Part shown: in pieces, positions 54,554-62,813 of the stretch
How positions within the stretch are numbered: the stretch's first letter is position 1
Layout: each line of letters starts with the position of its first letter
NCBI RefSeq assembly: GCF_900313065.1
Contig: NZ_OMPU01000006.1
Coordinates: 440,734-504,733 of the forward strand
Length of the DNA stretch: 64,000 bases
Source of the DNA: Kiloniella sp. EL199
Lineage (GTDB): Bacteria > Pseudomonadota > Alphaproteobacteria > Kiloniellales > Kiloniellaceae
Direction of reading: 5' to 3'
Made by a program: the position numbers and the translations under genes
Notes under the pieces: model-generated
What the model was told of the DNA's origin: nothing
The model's database searches: none
The model's input: only the letters and a program-made list of their open reading frames with translations

Positions 54554-54568
54554 TTAATTAAATTTTAA
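54554..54568. promoter_or_regulatory. CtrA box, tandem flagellin 2
   Basis: TTAATTAAATTTTAA fits TTAA-N7-TTAA, at the same distance from the gene as in copy 1 (176 bases to the ATG). The seven-base spacer differs in two positions while the TTAA halves are kept. Confidence 0.75.
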
Positions 54569-54596
54569 TATTTTGTCTTTAGAATTTAGTAGGTGG

Positions 54597-54743
54597 TTGG
54601 AAATATATTCAGTTATGTTTTCAATGGAGCTGTTCTGATCCAGGAAGGAATGGAATGGTGGGTTGCCAAGAAGGCGGCCTTATAAAGTGGCTTTACCCAG
54701 GAGGGGTTTAGCTCAGCATACTTCAAGTAGAAGGAATTATATT
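54597..54743 (+). promoter_or_regulatory. Conserved flagellin leader, copy 2
   Basis: Identical by eye to the copy 1 leader along its whole 147 bases, including the small inverted repeats and the ribosome site. Confidence 0.55.
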
Positions 54744-55556
54744 ATGCCCGTAGTTGGTACAAATACTGCAGCAAACTCTGCAATACGTTTTCTCAACAAT
54801 AACTCAATGGATGCATCGAAATCAGTCTCAAAGCTTGCTTCTGGTTCCAGAATCGTGCGTGCATCAGATGATGCGGCTGGTCTTGCGATCAGTACCAAGT
54901 TGACTGGTGATGTTACTGCTCTTAAGCAGGCGGCTACAAACGCCTCGCAGGCGGCTTCGATCCTTCAGGTTGCCGATGGTGGACTTGCGCGTGTGAGTGA
55001 TGTGCTTCAGCGTATGAAAGCACTGGCTTCACAGTCCTTGTCTGGTTCTGTAACCAATACAGAGCGCGCTTATATTGATGCTGAATTCCAAGCCCTTGAT
55101 GATGAGATTCTTGGAATTGAGACAACAACGACCTTTAATGGCGACGCTTTGATTGACGGGTCATTCAATGAAAACTTCTTCGTTGGTCTTGGTGCAGCTG
55201 GTGTCGTGAATAATATTGCGGCTAATTTAACCTCTGTTAACGTTGCTGTGGTTGGTGGTGATGTTACGTCAGCAGCTAATGCGGGTACTGCATTTACAGC
55301 GGTTACGGCTCGTATTAACACGATTGCTACTGGTCGTGCTACTGTTGGTGCGTTGATCTCCCGATTTGAAACACGCGGTCAACAGGTTGCAACATCTATC
55401 GAAAACATTGAAGCTGCCAATTCAAAGCTTAAAGATGTCGATCTGGCGGCTGAGCAAAGTAAGCTGGTGACTGCGAATGTTCTGACCCAGGCGGCAGTTT
55501 CTGCCTTGTCTCAGGCTAATCAGATACCACAAACACTATTGAGAGTCCTTCAGTAA
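54744..55556 (+). CDS. Flagellin, tandem copy 2
   Basis: A 270-residue flagellin identical to copy 1 over the N- and C-terminal helices. Differences gather at residues 20-30 (MDASKSVSK), 105-140 (NTERAYIDAEFQALDDE, SFNENF) and 150-180 (VNVAVVGGDVTSAANAG). The CtrA box, leader and terminator repeat those of copy 1. The ATG at 54744 is chosen for the same reasons. Confidence 0.95.
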   Translation: MPVVGTNTAANSAIRFLNNNSMDASKSVSKLASGSRIVRASDDAAGLAISTKLTGDVTALKQAATNASQAASILQVADGGLARVSDVLQRMKALASQSLSGSVTNTERAYIDAEFQALDDEILGIETTTTFNGDALIDGSFNENFFVGLGAAGVVNNIAANLTSVNVAVVGGDVTSAANAGTAFTAVTARINTIATGRATVGALISRFETRGQQVATSIENIEAANSKLKDVDLAAEQSKLVTANVLTQAAVSALSQANQIPQTLLRVLQ

Positions 55557-55575
55557 ACTCGTATAATAGTCAAAA

Positions 55576-55607
55576 GCCGTGGGTATTTCGGTATCCACGG
55601 CCTTTTT
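55576..55607 (+). terminator. Terminator, tandem flagellin 2
   Basis: The same GCCGTGGGTA/TATCCACGGC hairpin and T tract as after copy 1. Confidence 0.9.
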
Positions 55608-55644
55608 ATTTTTAAGTGCTGCTCGTTATGACAATTGCATTTGA

Positions 55645-55659
55645 TTAACTAAATTTTAA
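55645..55659. promoter_or_regulatory. CtrA box, tandem flagellin 3
   Basis: TTAACTAAATTTTAA fits TTAA-N7-TTAA, 176 bases before the ATG of copy 3. With copies 1 and 2 it makes three perfect boxes in equal positions. Confidence 0.75.
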
Positions 55660-55687
55660 TATTTTGTCTTTAGAATTTAGTAGGTGG

Positions 55688-55834
55688 TTGGAAATATATT
55701 CAGTTATGTTTTCAATGGAGCTGTTCTGATCCAGGAAGGAATGGAATGGTGGGTTGCCAAGAAGGCGGCCTTATAAAGTGGCTTTACCCAGGAGGGGTTT
55801 AGCTGAACATACTTCAAGTAGAAGGAATTATATT
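55688..55834 (+). promoter_or_regulatory. Conserved flagellin leader, copy 3
   Basis: 147 bases that differ from copies 1 and 2 only in a few bases near 55804 (AGCTGAACAT instead of AGCTCAGCAT). Confidence 0.55.
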
Positions 55835-56647
55835 ATGCCCGTAGTTGGTACAAATACTGCAGCAAACTCTGCAATACGTTTTCTCAACAATAACTCAATG
55901 GCAGCTTCAACATCAGTCTCAAAGCTTGCTTCTGGTTCCAGAATCGTGCGTGCATCAGATGATGCGGCTGGTCTTGCGATCAGTACCAAGTTGACCGGTG
56001 ATGTTACTGCTCTTAAGCAGGCGGCTACAAACGCCTCGCAGGCGGCTTCGATCCTTCAGGTTGCCGATGGTGGACTTGCGCGTGTGAGTGATGTGCTTCA
56101 GCGTATGAAAGCACTGGCTTCACAGTCCTTGTCCGGTTCTGTGACAGATACTGAGCGTGCTTACATTAATGCTGAATTTACAGCTCTTGATGCTGAGATT
56201 CTCGGAATTGAGACAACAACGACCTTTAATGGCGACGCTTTGATTGATGGTTCTTACAATGAAAACTTCTTCGTTGGTCTTGGTGCAGCTGGTGTCGTGA
56301 ATAATATTACTGCTAATTTAACCTCTGTTAACGTTGCTGCAGTGACTGGTGACGTTTCAACTGCTGGTACTGCGGCAACTGCCTTTACAAACGTTACGGC
56401 TCGTATTAACACGATTGCAACTGGTCGTGCTACTGTTGGTGCGTTGATCTCCCGATTTGAAACACGCGGTCAACAGGTTGCAACATCTATCGAAAACATT
56501 GAAGCTGCCAATTCAAAGCTTAAAGATGTCGATCTGGCGGCTGAGCAAAGTAAGCTGGTGACTGCGAATGTTCTGACCCAGGCGGCAGTTTCTGCCTTGT
56601 CTCAGGCTAATCAGATACCACAAACACTATTGAGAGTCCTTCAGTAA
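55835..56647 (+). CDS. Flagellin, tandem copy 3
   Basis: A 270-residue flagellin, the last of the three. It differs from copies 1 and 2 at residues 20-28 (MAASTSVSK) and in the centre (TALDAE, SYNENF, NITANLTSVNVAAVTGDVSTAGTAATAF). Parts of its centre match copy 1 (VTDTERAYINAEF) and parts copy 2 (NLTSVNVA), a mosaic that suggests gene conversion among the copies. Confidence 0.95.
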   Translation: MPVVGTNTAANSAIRFLNNNSMAASTSVSKLASGSRIVRASDDAAGLAISTKLTGDVTALKQAATNASQAASILQVADGGLARVSDVLQRMKALASQSLSGSVTDTERAYINAEFTALDAEILGIETTTTFNGDALIDGSYNENFFVGLGAAGVVNNITANLTSVNVAAVTGDVSTAGTAATAFTNVTARINTIATGRATVGALISRFETRGQQVATSIENIEAANSKLKDVDLAAEQSKLVTANVLTQAAVSALSQANQIPQTLLRVLQ

Positions 56648-56666
56648 ACTCGTATAATAGTCAAAA

Positions 56667-56697
56667 GCCGTGGGTATTTCGGTATCCACGGTTTCTT
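56667..56697 (+). terminator. Terminator, tandem flagellin 3
   Basis: The same hairpin as in copies 1 and 2, but the tail reads GTTTCTTT, so the T tract is broken. Some transcription may run on into flaG-fliD-fliS. Confidence 0.8.
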
Positions 56698-56739
56698 TAA
56701 AAGCAATGTTTTTTAATCTAGGAAAGAGGAGGAGGTCTG

Positions 56740-57141
56740 ATGTCTGAAGTAACTATTTCAGGGCAACCTGCTCAACTTACTCCAAAAACTTCAGCTTCTA
56801 GTTCAAGTGTATCGAAATCAAGTTCAATTGGTATGAATAGAGCTCAGGCTGTTGTCAATGTTCAGAAGAACGTTGAGACGAAAATAGCAGAATCACCAAG
56901 TGCTTCAGTTGAATCTCGACCCATTTTAGATGGTGCTGTCGATACTGCGGCCACGTCACAGTTGTCATCAAATATTGTGACTTACCGTGATAGTGAATCC
57001 GGTCGTTTGGTTGTACGTTTAATTGATGAAAATAATAATGCTGTGATTTCTGAATTCCCAAGTAAGACGATGTTGGGCAATTACCCTAAACAGTCAAGTT
57101 TGCTGTCCTCAACTAATGTTAATCTGGATACAGAAGCATAA
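56740..57141 (+). CDS. flaG: FlaG-family protein
   Basis: A 133-residue protein with a Ser/Thr-rich, disordered N-terminal part and a FlaG-like C-terminus (NIVTYRDSESGRLVVRLIDENNNAVISEFPSKTML), a pattern of short beta strands ending in a polar Pro segment. FlaG proteins affect filament length and are usually encoded between flagellin and fliD, as here. A strong AGGAGGAGG precedes the ATG. Confidence 0.75.
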   Translation: MSEVTISGQPAQLTPKTSASSSSVSKSSSIGMNRAQAVVNVQKNVETKIAESPSASVESRPILDGAVDTAATSQLSSNIVTYRDSESGRLVVRLIDENNNAVISEFPSKTMLGNYPKQSSLLSSTNVNLDTEA

Positions 57142-57214
57142 CTGGAATGCATTTTGCATTAGTAAATTTGCATTAGTAAAACAGTAAAACTATGTTTTTT
57201 ATTTGGAGCAAGAC

Positions 57215-58903
57215 ATGGAAGCTGGCACTTTAACATACGTAAATGGATCTCCACGAATTACCGGGCAGTATTCTGGGTTTGATACCAATGCAATTGTCAA
57301 AGCATCAATATTGGCTAAGCGCCTTCCTGCTGTCAGGATGGAAAGCACAATTAGCAATAATGAGGTCCGGACAAAAGCTTATGGTGAGCTTAATACGCTT
57401 TTGACATCCCTGCGAAATTCACTGAACGGGTTACGCAATCCACCTGGTTTAAGTGGGCGGGATACCAATGTTTTTGAAGCCAAGGCGGGCTTTCTAACCT
57501 CTTCTACAGCGACACCGGCAACAGATATTCTCGGAGTTTCATCCTCAAATTCTGCTGCAGCTGGTGTATATGAGATAGAGGTTTTGCAAATAGCGGCCGC
57601 AAATAAAATCTCTTCCGGTACGGTTGCTGATTCTACCGCAGCTCAAGGGGTTACAGATACAATCACACTTGGAGTGTCGGGTGGCACGACAAAAGATATT
57701 TCAATTACAGCAGACATGTCTTTGAATGATATTGCTGGCGCGATTAATGGTGTCTCGAATGATACTGGTGTAAGAGCTTCAGTTATAAAAGTAGGAGACA
57801 ACGATTTCCGCTTGGTAATGACAGCAGAGGAAACAGGTAAGGCGATTACACTTTCTGGCGCAGGTAACTTTTTAAGTACCTTTGGCGACGGAGCTGTTTT
57901 AACTGAGCTACAAGCTGGAAACAAAGCGCAAATCAGAGTAGATGGCATTGCCACAGTTATTGAGCGCGATACGAATAATATTACGGATGTGATAGATGGC
58001 GTTACTATTCAGCTGTATAAAGCTGAAGTTGGTAATAAAATTAAGGTTGAAATTAATAATAATTTAGGTGGTATTAAAACTGCAATCAATGGATTTGTTG
58101 AAACATATAATACTTTGAGAGATCTTGTTAAGCAGCAGCGGGATTTTGACCCTTCTTCTACTTCTGGAACAAAACCACCTTTGTATGGTGATGATATTTT
58201 AAGGCGGGTTGATCGCGCACTGAGTGGAATTGTAAGTACAGGTGCTGAAGGTGTAGAGAGTAGTCAAATCAATACACTCGCATTATTGGGAATTGAGCTT
58301 AATGATGACAATAAGCTGGTTGTTGACAGTACCAAGCTAGACGATGCTTTGGTGACCAATCTTGATGGTGTGCGGAGTGTATTTGAATTTACCTTTGAAC
58401 CGGATGATGCTCGACTTGCAATTATTTCCCGTACGAAAGCAATCAATGTTGATGATTTTTCTTTGGTTATTGATGGGATTGATGGTAGTGGGAATATCAC
58501 GGGCGCATCTGTAACGGGACATGGCAATGTCTTTGATATCACAGGCAATACCCTCAAAGGTAAAGTTGGCACTGCTTTCGAGGGAATGACAATGGTTTTT
58601 GTGGGTACACCGGGAAGTGGTTCTCAAACAATTGAGGTCAAAACATCTTACGGTATCGCTGAAAATTTCTTTCATTCTATTGATGATTTTGTAAAGCCGG
58701 GATCAGGGCAGCTTTCTACGCGGATGCTAGAACTTGCTGATTCAAACAAAGAATTGAATGAAAAAATTGTTGCCCTTGATGCGCGGTTGGAATTAACACG
58801 TACTTTCTTAATAGAAAAATATTCTCGCTTGGAACAAGTGTTGGCACAGGCTGATGCGATGAGGAAACAGCTTGAAGCGCAAGCAAATGCTAGCAAAAAG
58901 TAA
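57215..58903 (+). CDS. fliD: FliD, flagellar filament cap (HAP2)
   Basis: A 562-residue cap protein with the N-terminal FliD domain (SGFDTNAIVKASILAKRLPAVRMESTISNNEVRTKAYGELNTLL), a central domain with the IRVDGIATVIERDTNNITDVIDGVTIQLYKA segment, and a C-terminal coiled coil (LDARLELTRTFLIEKYSRLEQVLAQADAMRKQLEAQ). It caps the growing filament and folds flagellin into place. The ATG at 57215 with GGAG upstream is preferred over a TTG at 57203. It is followed by fliS, its usual partner. Confidence 0.94.
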   Translation: MEAGTLTYVNGSPRITGQYSGFDTNAIVKASILAKRLPAVRMESTISNNEVRTKAYGELNTLLTSLRNSLNGLRNPPGLSGRDTNVFEAKAGFLTSSTATPATDILGVSSSNSAAAGVYEIEVLQIAAANKISSGTVADSTAAQGVTDTITLGVSGGTTKDISITADMSLNDIAGAINGVSNDTGVRASVIKVGDNDFRLVMTAEETGKAITLSGAGNFLSTFGDGAVLTELQAGNKAQIRVDGIATVIERDTNNITDVIDGVTIQLYKAEVGNKIKVEINNNLGGIKTAINGFVETYNTLRDLVKQQRDFDPSSTSGTKPPLYGDDILRRVDRALSGIVSTGAEGVESSQINTLALLGIELNDDNKLVVDSTKLDDALVTNLDGVRSVFEFTFEPDDARLAIISRTKAINVDDFSLVIDGIDGSGNITGASVTGHGNVFDITGNTLKGKVGTAFEGMTMVFVGTPGSGSQTIEVKTSYGIAENFFHSIDDFVKPGSGQLSTRMLELADSNKELNEKIVALDARLELTRTFLIEKYSRLEQVLAQADAMRKQLEAQANASKK

Positions 58904-58916
58904 AGAGGGGTGATCT

Positions 58917-59393
58917 ATGTATCCTAATCCCTATGGTGCAAATGCATACTCTCAAGCTTCTAAAAATGTAAGCCCTTTAAAAGCAATTGTTATGTTATAC
59001 GAAGGTGCTATTCGTTTGATTAATGAAGCCAAACGGGCACATGATGTTCAAGACTATGAGGCAAGATTTATAGCGATTGATAAAGCGTCCAAAATTATAC
59101 TTGGCTTACAGGGGCAGTTAGATTTTGAAAACGGAGGGGATGTTTCCCCTATGCTTCATGAGTTTTATGATAGCTTGTTTATGAGAATGATGCAGGCTAA
59201 TTCACGAAACCCGGAACCTATTTTTGAAGATGTTTTGATCAGTTTGAAGAACATGAAGGAAACATGGGCTGCTGTTGCAGAACAAATTGGGGAAGGCAGC
59301 CAGCCAGCGAGAGATGTTGGCGGAAACACGAATGATGTTTCAACTTCAAACGATAAAAATGTTCCTCTATCAGGCGCATCACTAAACGTATAA
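58917..59393 (+). CDS. fliS: FliS, flagellin export chaperone
   Basis: A 158-residue FliS: N-terminal NPYGANAYSQASKNVSPLKAIVMLYEGAIRLINEAKRA, GQLDFENGGDVSPMLHEFYDSLFMRMMQANSR, and EDVLISLKNMKETWAAV are the family helices. It binds the flagellin C-terminus and stops early polymerisation. A 30-residue polar tail follows the fold. GAGGGGTGA precedes the ATG. It lies 13 bases after fliD in one operon with flaG. Confidence 0.94.
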   Translation: MYPNPYGANAYSQASKNVSPLKAIVMLYEGAIRLINEAKRAHDVQDYEARFIAIDKASKIILGLQGQLDFENGGDVSPMLHEFYDSLFMRMMQANSRNPEPIFEDVLISLKNMKETWAAVAEQIGEGSQPARDVGGNTNDVSTSNDKNVPLSGASLNV

Positions 59394-59510
59394 TTATAAG
59401 AAATTAGAAACTTGTTTTTTAGCAATCTTCTGATGAGACATTTGTCTTAAGGAGATATATTTCTATGCCCACTATACAAGTACGATGTAAAATCTTAAGC
59501 TGTTTTATTA

Positions 59511-61883
59511 ATGGCGTATTACTCAAAATTCAAGGCTGGGGGTCAGGTGAAGCAGGGCAAGAAGTTCAATTATAAAGTTGAGAAAGCTGCAGAAGATACT
59601 TTGCAGTATCTGATGAACAAGCAATTTGAAAATGCGTCTGAAATTGCTTCAAAAAATTTAAAGAAAAAGCATAAACATCCTGTTTTTTTGTTTGTGAAAT
59701 CTGTCGATGCTCTTCTTCAAGGCGATGAAATATCATTTCGTTCACAGCTGGATGATTTATTCAAACTTCGTTCTATAAGATACACAGACTACTATAATTT
59801 TGGTGTTTTTTTTCAACAGCATAAATTAGATGTTTTGGCTGTTGAGTGTTTCTCCGCCTGCGTGCAACTTAAGCGAGATTTTTTTGAGGGGCAAGAGCAG
59901 TTAGGTAATTCAATTTTTAATCTTGGAGAGTACGAGAGTGCTCTGGGTGCCTATGCAACTGCGTTGAAGTTAAAACCAAAAAATAAAGAGCTTGTCATTA
60001 GTGCTGGGAAGTGTTGTTCGAAATTGGGACATCATTCTGATGGGCTTGATTTTTATGAGAGTTTACTTCCTGAATACCGATTTGATAGCGATGTAAGGAC
60101 TGGTTTTGCCAGTTGCTTAATTGGTCTTAATCGTGAAGCTGAAGCAGTCGCATTTCTTGGAAAAGATATAGATAAATCTTATCAAGCTGAGAAAGACTAT
60201 TATTTGTTGTCTTTGGTATCTTATAACAATTCCAAGCTGCATTCAGCATTGAAATTTGCAGCCAAAGGGCATGAAGTAAACCCGAACTATCTCCCTGTAC
60301 TAAAGATGTATGGTACTTGTCTCGGGCGTTTGAATATTCATGGTTTGGCGATAGATGTTTTAAAGAAGGCAATTGAGAAAGACCCAAATGATCCAGAGGT
60401 GTTTTATAACTGTGGAAATTCATTTCAGGGAATTGGTGAAATAGATCAAGCTAGAGAGTATTATCTGGAATGTTTACGGCTTAACCCTGAATATTACTTA
60501 GCCTTTAACAACTTGGGCTTTGGTTATAATTATCAAGGGGATATAAAAAAAGCCAAAGAATGTTATGGCATTGCACTCGAACTTACTCCCAGTAGAGAGG
60601 ATTTTCATAGTAACCTGCTATTCACAATTTTGCATGAAAAAGATAGCAGCCCTGAAGATCATTTGAGAGAAGCACGTGTGTGGCAGGATAAGCATGCCGT
60701 ACCGGTTGATGAGAGAGTTGAAGAATATAAGTTTAATCCTGACGAGGTGAAGAAGCTTCGTATTGGTTATATTTCCGGGGATTTTGGTGATCACGTTGCA
60801 GTTTACTACTGGTTGCCAGTTGCTGAACAACATGACAGAGACAAGTACGAAATATTCCTTTATTCACAAAAACCGAGAGAAGACGACCTTTCTAAGGTTA
60901 TTAATGCCAAAATAGACAAGGTTTGTGATCAAAGAAGAGATGTTTCTGGTTTGTTGGACGAAGAACTGTGCCAACAGATCGTTGATGACCAAATTCATAT
61001 CCTTGTTGATTTGTCAGGGCATACGGCGGGTAATCGTTTAAGGGCGTTGAGTTATAAGCCTGCACCAGTTCAAGCAACATATATTGGTTATCCAGCAACA
61101 ACAGGTTTGGAAACGATTGATTATTTTATAACTCAGCCAATACATACTCCAATAGAATCAGCAAAATACTTTTCTGAAAAACTGGTCCATACGCCCGGCT
61201 GCACCAGTTATAATATTCGAGATGCTGGCCGAAATGTACAATCTAAACCTTTGCCTTATAAAAAGAACGGTTACGTAACATTTGGAAGTTTTAACCGTCC
61301 AAGTAAAATATCAGATGCTTGTATTGATACCTGGGTAGATGTGATTTCTGGAGTACCAAACTCTAGGCTTATTATTAAAAGCTCTGGAACTGCAGGAGAT
61401 GAATTTAAAGACAAAATTATTGGACGTATGAAAGCTCAGGGAATTTCTGCTGATCGTATAGATTTTCGAGGGCGTAGCAGTTACGAAGACTTTTTAGAAG
61501 AGATCAATGAGATTGATATAGGGTTGGATTCTTTCCCTTATACTGGCGCAACTACGTCATTTGATGCACTGTTTATGGGACGCAGCTATATTACATTACG
61601 AGGAACCGGAGCTGTTCATGCGATTGTTGGCGCTACTTACTTGGAATACTTTGGTCACCCGGAGCTTGTTGCCCATTCAACAGATGAATATGTCAAAATT
61701 GCTATTAGTGCAGCGGAAAATATGTCTCAACTGGAAGACATTCGCCTGAAATTACGAGATACCTTTTTACGTGAAATTGCAGGCAGTGGCCCAAGATTGT
61801 GTGCTGCTTTGGAGACGGCTTACCAGAAAATGTGGGATGTTTATATTTCTGGGGAAGAAAAAGACCATATTGTTATTGAATAA
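59511..61883 (+). CDS. TPR protein with GT41 (O-GlcNAc transferase-like) glycosyltransferase domain
   Basis: A 790-residue protein. Residues 1-370 are helical with TPR repeats (e.g. NPNYLPVLKMYGTCLGRLNIHGLAIDVLKKAIEKDPNDPEVFYNCGNSFQGIGEIDQAREYYLECLRLNPEYYLAFNNLG). From about 410 the protein is a SPINDLY/OGT-type GT41 domain (KLRIGYISGDFGDHVA, HILVDLSGHTAGNRL, APVQATYIGYPATTGLETIDYFIT, VTFGSFNRPSKIS, FPYTGATTSFDALFMG). It would move a sugar from a nucleotide donor to Ser/Thr of a protein. Being next to fliS and the flagellins, flagellin glycosylation is the leading idea. The ribosome site for this ATG is weak; a small overlapping frame starts at 59465. Confidence 0.9.
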   Translation: MAYYSKFKAGGQVKQGKKFNYKVEKAAEDTLQYLMNKQFENASEIASKNLKKKHKHPVFLFVKSVDALLQGDEISFRSQLDDLFKLRSIRYTDYYNFGVFFQQHKLDVLAVECFSACVQLKRDFFEGQEQLGNSIFNLGEYESALGAYATALKLKPKNKELVISAGKCCSKLGHHSDGLDFYESLLPEYRFDSDVRTGFASCLIGLNREAEAVAFLGKDIDKSYQAEKDYYLLSLVSYNNSKLHSALKFAAKGHEVNPNYLPVLKMYGTCLGRLNIHGLAIDVLKKAIEKDPNDPEVFYNCGNSFQGIGEIDQAREYYLECLRLNPEYYLAFNNLGFGYNYQGDIKKAKECYGIALELTPSREDFHSNLLFTILHEKDSSPEDHLREARVWQDKHAVPVDERVEEYKFNPDEVKKLRIGYISGDFGDHVAVYYWLPVAEQHDRDKYEIFLYSQKPREDDLSKVINAKIDKVCDQRRDVSGLLDEELCQQIVDDQIHILVDLSGHTAGNRLRALSYKPAPVQATYIGYPATTGLETIDYFITQPIHTPIESAKYFSEKLVHTPGCTSYNIRDAGRNVQSKPLPYKKNGYVTFGSFNRPSKISDACIDTWVDVISGVPNSRLIIKSSGTAGDEFKDKIIGRMKAQGISADRIDFRGRSSYEDFLEEINEIDIGLDSFPYTGATTSFDALFMGRSYITLRGTGAVHAIVGATYLEYFGHPELVAHSTDEYVKIAISAAENMSQLEDIRLKLRDTFLREIAGSGPRLCAALETAYQKMWDVYISGEEKDHIVIE

Positions 61884-62033
61884 AGCCAATTAGAAAATTG
61901 GATCAGTTCAAAAAATAGCTGTTTGGAGAGCATTATTAGGTGATTACAAATCGTGCCATTATTGATTAACATCATGTATGGCATTGATTTTGCTCGGTAA
62001 AGGTAAGCTGGCTTTCATAAACAAGGGTTATCT

Positions 62034-62813
62034 ATGCTTGGTTCTTTTAATGATGAAGGGGTCTTTTTCGCCAAGAAAATAATCCCGAATGATTTGATTA
62101 ACGGTTTACTTGAAGAAATTATTACCCTTTCGCAGGAAGAGGAAACTGTGAGGGGAGGGCAAGATGATCTCTTTTCTGCTGCTGAGTACAGTTTGCTTGA
62201 GTTACTTCAATCAGTACCCGCTGATGAATACTTGGCCTTGCTTAGAGCGATAAAGTCCTCAGTGTGGGTAAGGCAGATTGCTACATGTTCTGGGGTCGTT
62301 GAAATGGCTCGTAAACTGTTGAATTCTTCTCATATCTCCCAGCGAGGAAACCCAGTGTTGCATTTGACGGGGGATAGGTTTCAATTAAGTGATAAATCAC
62401 TGGCTGCCCCCTGGCATCAAGATTGGCCTGCTTTACGCTCTTCGAAAAGGACCTTGGTTGTATGGGTTCCCTTGGGCGGAGCGGAAAATTCTGGTGCTTT
62501 AAAATTTAAGCTTGGCAGTCATAAAGCCGGTCTTATCAAGACGTCTGAAATAGAGGCTGTCTATGAAATTGATCCGGATGAAATTCATAAGTACGAGACT
62601 GTGCAAAGAGGGGTACCTGTCGGAGATGCTGTCTTTTTTGACAGCCTGACGGCCCATTCTTCTGAAGGTACGCAAAGGCTGCGCATGGCCCTTAGTTTTC
62701 GCTTTGAGGATCTCAGTTGTGATGAATGGAAGAAGCGGAAGTTTACAAGCTCGCATATTGATGGAATTGAAAAACGAGAGTTAACGGATGCAGAAAAAAA
62801 CATTTTCTCCTAG
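62034..62813 (+). CDS. PhyH-family Fe(II)/2-oxoglutarate dioxygenase (phytanoyl-CoA dioxygenase-like)
   Basis: A 259-residue protein of the PhyH superfamily of non-haem iron dioxygenases. The metal facial triad is visible as His and Asp in PWHQDWPAL and a distal His in SLTAHSSEGTQRLRMALSFRFED, whose Arg would bind 2-oxoglutarate. It hydroxylates or otherwise oxidises small molecules; the substrate is unknown. It overlaps the methyltransferase gene downstream by 26 bases and follows the GT41 gene by 150, so glycan tailoring is plausible. Confidence 0.82.
   Translation: MLGSFNDEGVFFAKKIIPNDLINGLLEEIITLSQEEETVRGGQDDLFSAAEYSLLELLQSVPADEYLALLRAIKSSVWVRQIATCSGVVEMARKLLNSSHISQRGNPVLHLTGDRFQLSDKSLAAPWHQDWPALRSSKRTLVVWVPLGGAENSGALKFKLGSHKAGLIKTSEIEAVYEIDPDEIHKYETVQRGVPVGDAVFFDSLTAHSSEGTQRLRMALSFRFEDLSCDEWKKRKFTSSHIDGIEKRELTDAEKNIFS

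Larger units (their letters stand above)
53464..56697 (+). repeat. Three tandem copies of a 1.09-kb flagellin unit
   Basis: The unit (CtrA box, leader, flagellin gene, terminator) occurs three times head to tail, with periods of 1,090 and 1,091 bases measured at the leader start (53507, 54597, 55688). Gene ends, leaders and terminators are nearly identical at DNA level. Most differences fall in the flagellin centre (about codons 110-200) and just upstream of the leader. Confidence 0.95.

Noticed and set aside
53464-56697. CRISPR-like or satellite repeat signal
   Set aside because: The repeat is explained by three flagellin genes with their control regions; there are no short repeats with spacers.
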